The notes beneath the pieces are model-generated. The model did not search any database. It had not been told where the DNA came from and saw nothing but the letters and a program-made list of their open reading frames with translations. 9,947 bases of DNA from JBJELF01 sp051879015 (GTDB taxonomy: Bacteria; Bacillota; Clostridia; Lachnospirales; Lachnospiraceae), in contig JBJELF010000119.1 of the NCBI GenBank assembly GCA_051879015.1, positions 1-9,947 on the forward strand, read 5' to 3'. Positions 7,073 to 9,947 of this stretch are shown here, in pieces (the first letter of the stretch is position 1; each line of letters starts with the position of its first letter). The translations under genes were made by a program, and so were the position numbers.

Positions 7073-7810
7073 ATGAAATATCGATTAACCTTTGCTTGTA
7101 ATGAACCAGTATCTCTGCCAGTGCAGTATAATCATATTATGCAAGCAGTACTGCTTAAATGGATTGGTGATAGTACATTACATGATGCAGCATATGAAAA
7201 AGAAAAAAGAAATTATAAATTGTTTACATTTTCTAATCTCTATGGACCATATCATTATGATAGTGTTCATAGGCGAATTATCTTTGAGGAGTACATTCAA
7301 GTATATCTTTCCTTTTATGGAATAGCAGAGCATCCTCTTATTTTGAAAAATATCCGAGAGCATCGTTCGATTGATTTGAGTGGAGTGATTTTGCCTTTGA
7401 TTGATTGTTCCCTTGTTCAGGAAACATATGGAGAGGACTGTGTAGTAAAAACATTGTCTCCGGTGACGATTCACTCCACGATGCAAACGATGGAGGGCAA
7501 ACAAAAGACCTATTATTATTCTCCGTTGGAGCGAGATTTTTCTGAGATGATTCGCCAAAATTTGCTTCGTAAATATGAAGCTTACCATGGACATTTGCCA
7601 GAAAATCAAGAGTTTTCTATTGAGCCAGTGAACAAGCATTGTATGAAAGAAGTACATATTTATTATAAAAGTTTTTCTTTAAAAGGATGGAAGGGAAAAT
7701 TTCGCTTGCGAGGCTCGGCAGAACTGATTGAATTAGCATTGTTGGCTGGAATTGGAGCAAGAAATAGCATTGGGTTGGGTTGTATTTTGCTAGATGATAA
7801 AGATAAATAG
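7073..7810 (+). CDS. cas6: Cas6 CRISPR repeat endoribonuclease
   Basis: Cas6 cuts the CRISPR precursor transcript within each repeat to yield crRNAs for the effector. The 245-residue protein has the expected paired-RRM landmarks. The N-terminal strand and YNHIMQAVLLKWIGD helix (19-33) are followed by LHDAAYEKEKRNYKLFTFSNLYG (36-58), matching the family pattern in which a His near the end of the first helix precedes a Lys-rich 'KPFTFSxL' segment; H37 is the candidate catalytic His. The C-terminal glycine-rich loop GIGARNSIGLG (226-236) is a Cas6 hallmark. ATG 7073 is preferred, as GGGAAG lies 8 bases upstream; GTG 7067 is too close to it. The gene is divergent from the effector operon with its own promoter. 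A decayed partial copy lies at 9545-9800. Confidence 0.93.
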   Translation: MKYRLTFACNEPVSLPVQYNHIMQAVLLKWIGDSTLHDAAYEKEKRNYKLFTFSNLYGPYHYDSVHRRIIFEEYIQVYLSFYGIAEHPLILKNIREHRSIDLSGVILPLIDCSLVQETYGEDCVVKTLSPVTIHSTMQTMEGKQKTYYYSPLERDFSEMIRQNLLRKYEAYHGHLPENQEFSIEPVNKHCMKEVHIYYKSFSLKGWKGKFRLRGSAELIELALLAGIGARNSIGLGCILLDDKDK

Positions 7811-7868
7811 AGAAATTTAATGTAGTAAAGTTTACATAAAATTAAATATTAATATACAAATGATGTTG

Positions 7869-7890
7869 GGGTCAAAAGGTATTTTGACCC
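7869..7890. repeat. Perfect hairpin GGGTCAAAA-GGTA-TTTTGACCC
   Basis: Two 9-base arms pair perfectly around a 4-base loop, 58 bases after the cas6 stop. The nearest T-run (7911-7916) is 20 bases further on, so it is not a standard intrinsic terminator. It could protect or end the cas6 transcript, or be a dispersed palindromic element. Confidence 0.5.
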
Positions 7891-8106
7891 TGGTATCATA
7901 CAAATTGGAGTTTTTTCGTACCTGTTATTGTTATTTATTTTTTTGATATGTTGTAAGATGAAATCATAACAAAATCACAATGGGATTTATCCTATTGTGG
8001 TGATAAATTCAAATCAATAATTTTGTATGTTTGGGAGATTTGTGCAGTGGATTGTTTCGTCAATTTCAGGAATCATTGAGCAGCATAGGAATGTGATGGT
8101 TAAATA

Positions 8107-8157
8107 CGCCAACATAGAAAGAGCCACATACTAAAACTGGTATGTGGCTCTTTGGCG
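8107..8157 (+). terminator. Long hairpin downstream of cas6, copy A
   Basis: AAAGAGCCACATAC (8118-8131) and GTATGTGGCTCTTT (8140-8153) form a perfect 14-bp stem with an 8-base loop. A basal CGCC/GGCG pair (8107-8110 with 8154-8157) extends it across a 7-base bulge. It fits a transcription end for cas6, although only three T follow in the arm itself. A diverged copy with a proper T-tract is at 9831-9869. Confidence 0.5.
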
Positions 8158-8232
8158 TGAAAAATATCTTGATGATGAGGATATCTGATTTTGTTAACTA
8201 TATCAAAGGTTAGGATAAGAAGAAAAGTATTG

Positions 8233-8275
8233 CCTAAGCGGGGCTAAAAGTGGAGAAACTATTAGGAAAAGCCCC
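8233..8275 (+). other. Two crossing complementary arm pairs (possible pseudoknot)
   Basis: CCTAA (8233-8237) can pair with TTAGG (8262-8266), while GGGGCT (8240-8245) can pair with AGCCCC (8270-8275). The pairs interleave, as in an H-type pseudoknot. Arms are short, and chance is a serious alternative. Confidence 0.2.
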
Positions 8276-8342
8276 TTGGAAGATGGGTAGTTCACTTTAG
8301 TAGCTTACATATGGATACGATTTAGAATTTGATATGTCTAGT

Positions 8343-8402
8343 AAAAAAATATCATTTATTAGCTGCACGGATGGGATATCCTTCTAATTAATAATGATAT
8401 CC
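8343..8402 (-). terminator. Probable terminator of the ChW/CHAP gene
   Basis: On the minus strand ATATCATT...ATTAG pairs with CTAAT...AATGATAT with a small internal loop, and seven T follow (8349-8343). The 5' arm begins inside the last codons of the gene, so the hairpin straddles the stop. The stem is AT-rich. An alternative GGATATC/GATATCC pairing (8374-8380 with 8396-8402) overlaps it. Confidence 0.4.
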
Positions 8403-9299
8403 ATAGCTGAATGTTTTACTGGATCCTATCTTATCACCACTAATGGTAAAAGTTCCTCTGCAGACTTTACCTTCTGTCCAGTTTCCATGAATGATATCTA
8501 ACTGATTTCCATTCCTTGCCAAAACAACCATCCAATGCTGTGGTGTCACATAGAGTACATCACCTGCACGAATCTCAGATATATTAGTATATTTCGTTCC
8601 ATCATATATATTTTTGTTATATACATAAGAAACAAAATCTCGGGCATAGGCATTACATCCCCAACCTAAATTTTCTGTGTTAGGAAGTTTTCCAGTAACA
8701 CTATTACTAAAGTCTGTTCCAACTTTCCATCTGGAATCATTAATAAATTCTATGACCTTATTATTATTTAAAACGGTTGAACTGGAAGTGGTCTGTTTCT
8801 TCACCAGTTTAATCTCGATAGCCTCGATCCTGAGAGATTGACCAGTAGTTCCAGCAGTCTGACCATTGCTTACCCAATTCATCCATCCAATATTTTGTAC
8901 ATGGACACGGTAATGGATGTCGTATGACTGGCTAATTGCTCCAGTCAGTTTTATCTGTATCGCTTCCATTCTAAGGGAGCGGCCAGTGGTTCCAGCAGTC
9001 TGACCATTGTTTACCCATCCCATCCATCCAATGTTTTGTACATGGGTGCGGTACTGCACTCCACCACTCATTCCATCAACAGAAATCTGAATTGCTTCCA
9101 TTGCTCGAGATTCACCTGTTGTACCTGAAAGTTGACCATTACATTTTTGACTTGTCCAGCCAATATATGCAATGTGTGTGCTGTATCTGACATTTACGGA
9201 GGAAGCGAAAACTGGTACTGTAAAATTGGTTAAGCATATCAGCAGACAAAGTACTGCCATAATAGATACTAATTTTTTGTGGTTCATAGTCTTCTTCAT
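8388..9299 (-). CDS. Secreted ChW-repeat protein with C-terminal CHAP-like cysteine hydrolase domain
   Basis: This 303-residue exported protein is likely a cell-wall hydrolase. Residues 1-33 form a signal peptide: a Lys-rich start, a hydrophobic core (VSIMAVLCLLICL), and cleavage near VFASS. Three ChW (clostridial hydrophobic, conserved Trp) repeats follow at about 37-74, 81-119 and 128-166, each with H(V/I)xxIGW, NGQ(T/L)(A/S)GTTG and MEAI or IEAI motifs; such repeats are thought to act in surface attachment. After a Ser/Thr/Asn linker, residues 180-303 resemble a CHAP/NlpC-type domain with WGCNAYARDFVSY (C215), QHWMVVL (H255) and IIHGNW (N273), giving a plausible Cys-His-Asn triad. ATG 9299 follows AAGGAAGG; the frame is open to GTG 9395 but that extension is not signal-like. 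The gene converges on cas6 and has no evident CRISPR role. A cysteine protease or toxin-like enzyme is an alternative. Confidence 0.82.
   Translation of the reverse strand: MKKTMNHKKLVSIMAVLCLLICLTNFTVPVFASSVNVRYSTHIAYIGWTSQKCNGQLSGTTGESRAMEAIQISVDGMSGGVQYRTHVQNIGWMGWVNNGQTAGTTGRSLRMEAIQIKLTGAISQSYDIHYRVHVQNIGWMNWVSNGQTAGTTGQSLRIEAIEIKLVKKQTTSSSTVLNNNKVIEFINDSRWKVGTDFSNSVTGKLPNTENLGWGCNAYARDFVSYVYNKNIYDGTKYTNISEIRAGDVLYVTPQHWMVVLARNGNQLDIIHGNWTEGKVCRGTFTISGDKIGSSKTFSYGYHY
8802..9059 (-). repeat. Two near-identical ChW repeat units
   Basis: Units 2 (8943-9059) and 3 (8802-8918) are much closer to each other at DNA level than either is to unit 1 (9078-9191). They share long identical stretches such as CCAGCAGTCTGACCATT (plus-strand reading), indicating a more recent duplication of one repeat. 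Confidence 0.7.
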
Positions 9300-9449
9300 A
9301 AAGAGACACCTTCCTTTCTTTGTAACCGAATTTTCGGTATTTGTTGTTTCATAATGGTAAGATATGTGTTTACACACTGGGTATTGTCTACCCACTATTC
9401 CTTTGTTTGGTACTTTTTTTCCTCCTTACATTTTGATGATATCATTATA
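9300..9449 (-). promoter_or_regulatory. Structured leader and -10 of the ChW/CHAP gene
   Basis: A minus-strand TATAAT (9449-9444) without a good -35 would give a leader of about 140 bases. The leader contains AAGGAGG (9427-9421) with no start codon at a usable distance. It also holds small inverted repeats TGGGTA/TACCCA (9378-9394), TGTG/CACA (9365-9376) and ACCGAA/TTCGGT (9325-9338). The AAGGAAGG that serves the ATG lies at 9316-9309. No other gene is visible in this interval. Confidence 0.35.
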
Positions 9450-9515
9450 TGAAAGGAACAATATTAGGGGAAGGTTTATTAGGTCATGAAATTTGTTATT
9501 TTAATTTTATGTTGA
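9442..9515. repeat. Diverged copy of the accessory/cas6 intergenic region
   Basis: This segment aligns in the same orientation with 6842-6932. Shared blocks include TCATTAT, ACAATAT, TTATTAGGT, ATGAAA and TTATTTT in the same order, with a gap of about 15 bases where the inverted repeat at 6881-6896 lies. It sits directly upstream of the decayed cas6 copy, as expected for a duplicated locus. Confidence 0.5.
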
Positions 9516-9544
9516 AAATTCTTCAAGAGCATTAGGTGGTGGGA

Positions 9545-9800
9545 GCATGTCACTTTGAAAAATCTTCAAGAACATCGTCCCATTGATTGAAGTGGAGCGA
9601 TTCTACCTTTGGTAGATTGTTTTCTTGTTAAGGAAGCATATGCAGAGGAAGGCATAGTAAAGATATTATTTTCAGTGATTATTCAATCCACAATGCAAAT
9701 GATGGATGGAAAGCAGAAAAACTATTATTATTTTCTATTAGAGCGATAGTTTTGGATATGATTCGCCAAAATTCATTTTGAAAAATGAAAGAAATATGAT
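9545..9800 (+). pseudogene. Degraded cas6 fragment (paralogue of the intact cas6)
   Basis: This stretch aligns over about 250 bases with the intact gene at about 7340-7590. Shared blocks include TTGAAAAAT, AGTGGAG, ATGCAAA, CTATTATTATT and ATGATTCGCCAAAAT. Translated in the cas6 frame it gives LKNLQEHRPID*SGAILPLVD, then STMQMMDGKQKNYYYFLLER*. Two in-frame stops (TGA replacing TTG after ATTGAT, and TAG after GAGCGA) and a one-base loss before ATGATTCGC destroy it. The N-terminal third and the C-terminal glycine-rich loop are missing. A nearby TTGAAAATTCTTCAAGAGCAT at 9513-9533 resembles the start of the fragment and may be a further small duplication. It cannot encode a working Cas6. Confidence 0.85.
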
Positions 9801-9830
9801 GAAGAAAATACAATATTAAGAGAAAATTAG

Positions 9831-9869
9831 AAAAAGCCACATACTGTTTTCAGTATTTGGCTCTTTTTT
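9831..9869 (+). terminator. Rho-independent-type hairpin downstream of the cas6 pseudogene, copy B
   Basis: AGCCACATACTG (9835-9846) pairs with CAGTATTTGGCT (9851-9862) around a TTTT loop with one mismatch. Six T follow, and five A precede it, so it may work in both directions. Stem sequence and flanks match copy A at 8118-8153. Confidence 0.65.
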
Positions 9870-9947
9870 GGTAAGAAAATTATATTAATGATGAGGAGGA
9901 AATCTAGTTTTGTCAGCCGTATCACTACCTTATAGGAATTCTATCAC
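9870..9947 (+). repeat. Second copy of the sequence flanking the cas6-downstream hairpin
   Basis: These bases align with about 8154-8215. Shared blocks are ATGATGAGGA, ATCT, TTTTGT and TATCA in order after the hairpin. The match extends the duplicated locus to, or near, the right edge. No gene is visible here. Confidence 0.55.

Larger units (their letters stand above)
7811..8387. other. Non-coding AT-rich region with several inverted repeats
   Basis: No convincing gene lies in these 577 bases between cas6 and the convergent secreted-protein gene. It contains a 9-bp perfect hairpin (7869-7890), a 14-bp perfect hairpin (8118-8153) whose flanks recur at the right end of the window, a crossing pair of short complementary arms (8233-8275), and a probable terminator of the minus-strand gene (8343-8402). 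A 35-codon plus-strand frame at 8027-8134 has no ribosome binding site. Confidence 0.6.

Noticed and set aside
7178..7657. Long open frame antisense to cas6.
   Set aside because: It lies wholly within the confidently identified cas6 gene, and its product is low-complexity without a start signal.
7869..7890. Hairpin considered as a solitary CRISPR repeat.
   Set aside because: There is no second copy with spacer-like spacing, and the arms are more symmetrical than typical repeats. No array was found anywhere in the window.
8027..8134. A 35-codon plus-strand frame (begins MFGRFVQWIV).
   Set aside because: It has no ribosome binding site, ends inside the hairpin arm, and matches no family I recognise.
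7811..8387. Possible insertion sequence between cas6 and the CHAP gene, suggested by the hairpins.
   Set aside because: No transposase fragment or paired terminal repeats with target-site duplication could be seen.
9300..9395. N-terminal extension of the ChW/CHAP protein to GTG 9395.
   Set aside because: It would place 32 hydrophilic residues before a clear signal peptide, and ATG 9299 has a better ribosome binding site.

Overview
The window is a type III CRISPR-Cas locus, followed on the right by an accessory region with a secreted cell-wall protein and a decayed copy of part of the locus. Strong AGGAGG-type ribosome binding sites, moderately AT-rich DNA, ordinary TGA stops and a ChW-repeat secreted protein point to a Bacillota (Firmicutes) host, probably a gut Clostridia or Erysipelotrichia member. 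The lineage call is inference.

Left block (1-6111, minus strand): an extended -10 promoter (about 6103-6111) drives a tightly packed operon, read from high to low coordinates. It encodes an HD-less Cas10 (4375-6039), a Cas7-Cas5-Cas11-like fusion (2217-4400), a double-Cas7 protein (782-2206), a small Csx19-like protein (346-801) and a TIGR03986-type RAMP protein that runs off the left edge (<1-353). This gene set and order match the III-Dv (III-D2) effector known from Synechocystis, in which fused backbone subunits replace separate Csm/Cmr proteins. That architecture is regarded as intermediate between multi-subunit type III complexes and the single-chain III-E effector Cas7-11. One Cas7 active-site aspartate candidate is visible in each of three Cas7 domains, so the complex probably cuts target RNA at several sites. 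Cas10 keeps a GDD cyclase motif (AGDD), so cyclic oligoadenylate signalling is plausible.

Middle block (6167-7810): a 214-residue protein built from two copies of a beta-alpha-beta module (6167-6811, minus) lies just upstream of cas10 and is the best candidate for an uncharacterised signalling or ring-nuclease-like accessory. Divergent from it is cas6 (7073-7810, plus), the crRNA-processing endoribonuclease, with its own good promoter and a 12-bp palindrome at the predicted transcription start.

Right block (7811-9947): a non-coding stretch with several perfect hairpins, then a secreted protein with three ChW repeats and a CHAP-like cysteine hydrolase domain (8388-9299, minus). Beyond it lies a degraded second copy of the cas6 region: a diverged divergent-promoter segment (9442-9515), a cas6 fragment with in-frame stops and a frameshift (9545-9800), and a second copy of the hairpin found downstream of cas6 (9831-9869). 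No CRISPR array and no cas1/cas2 are present in the window.
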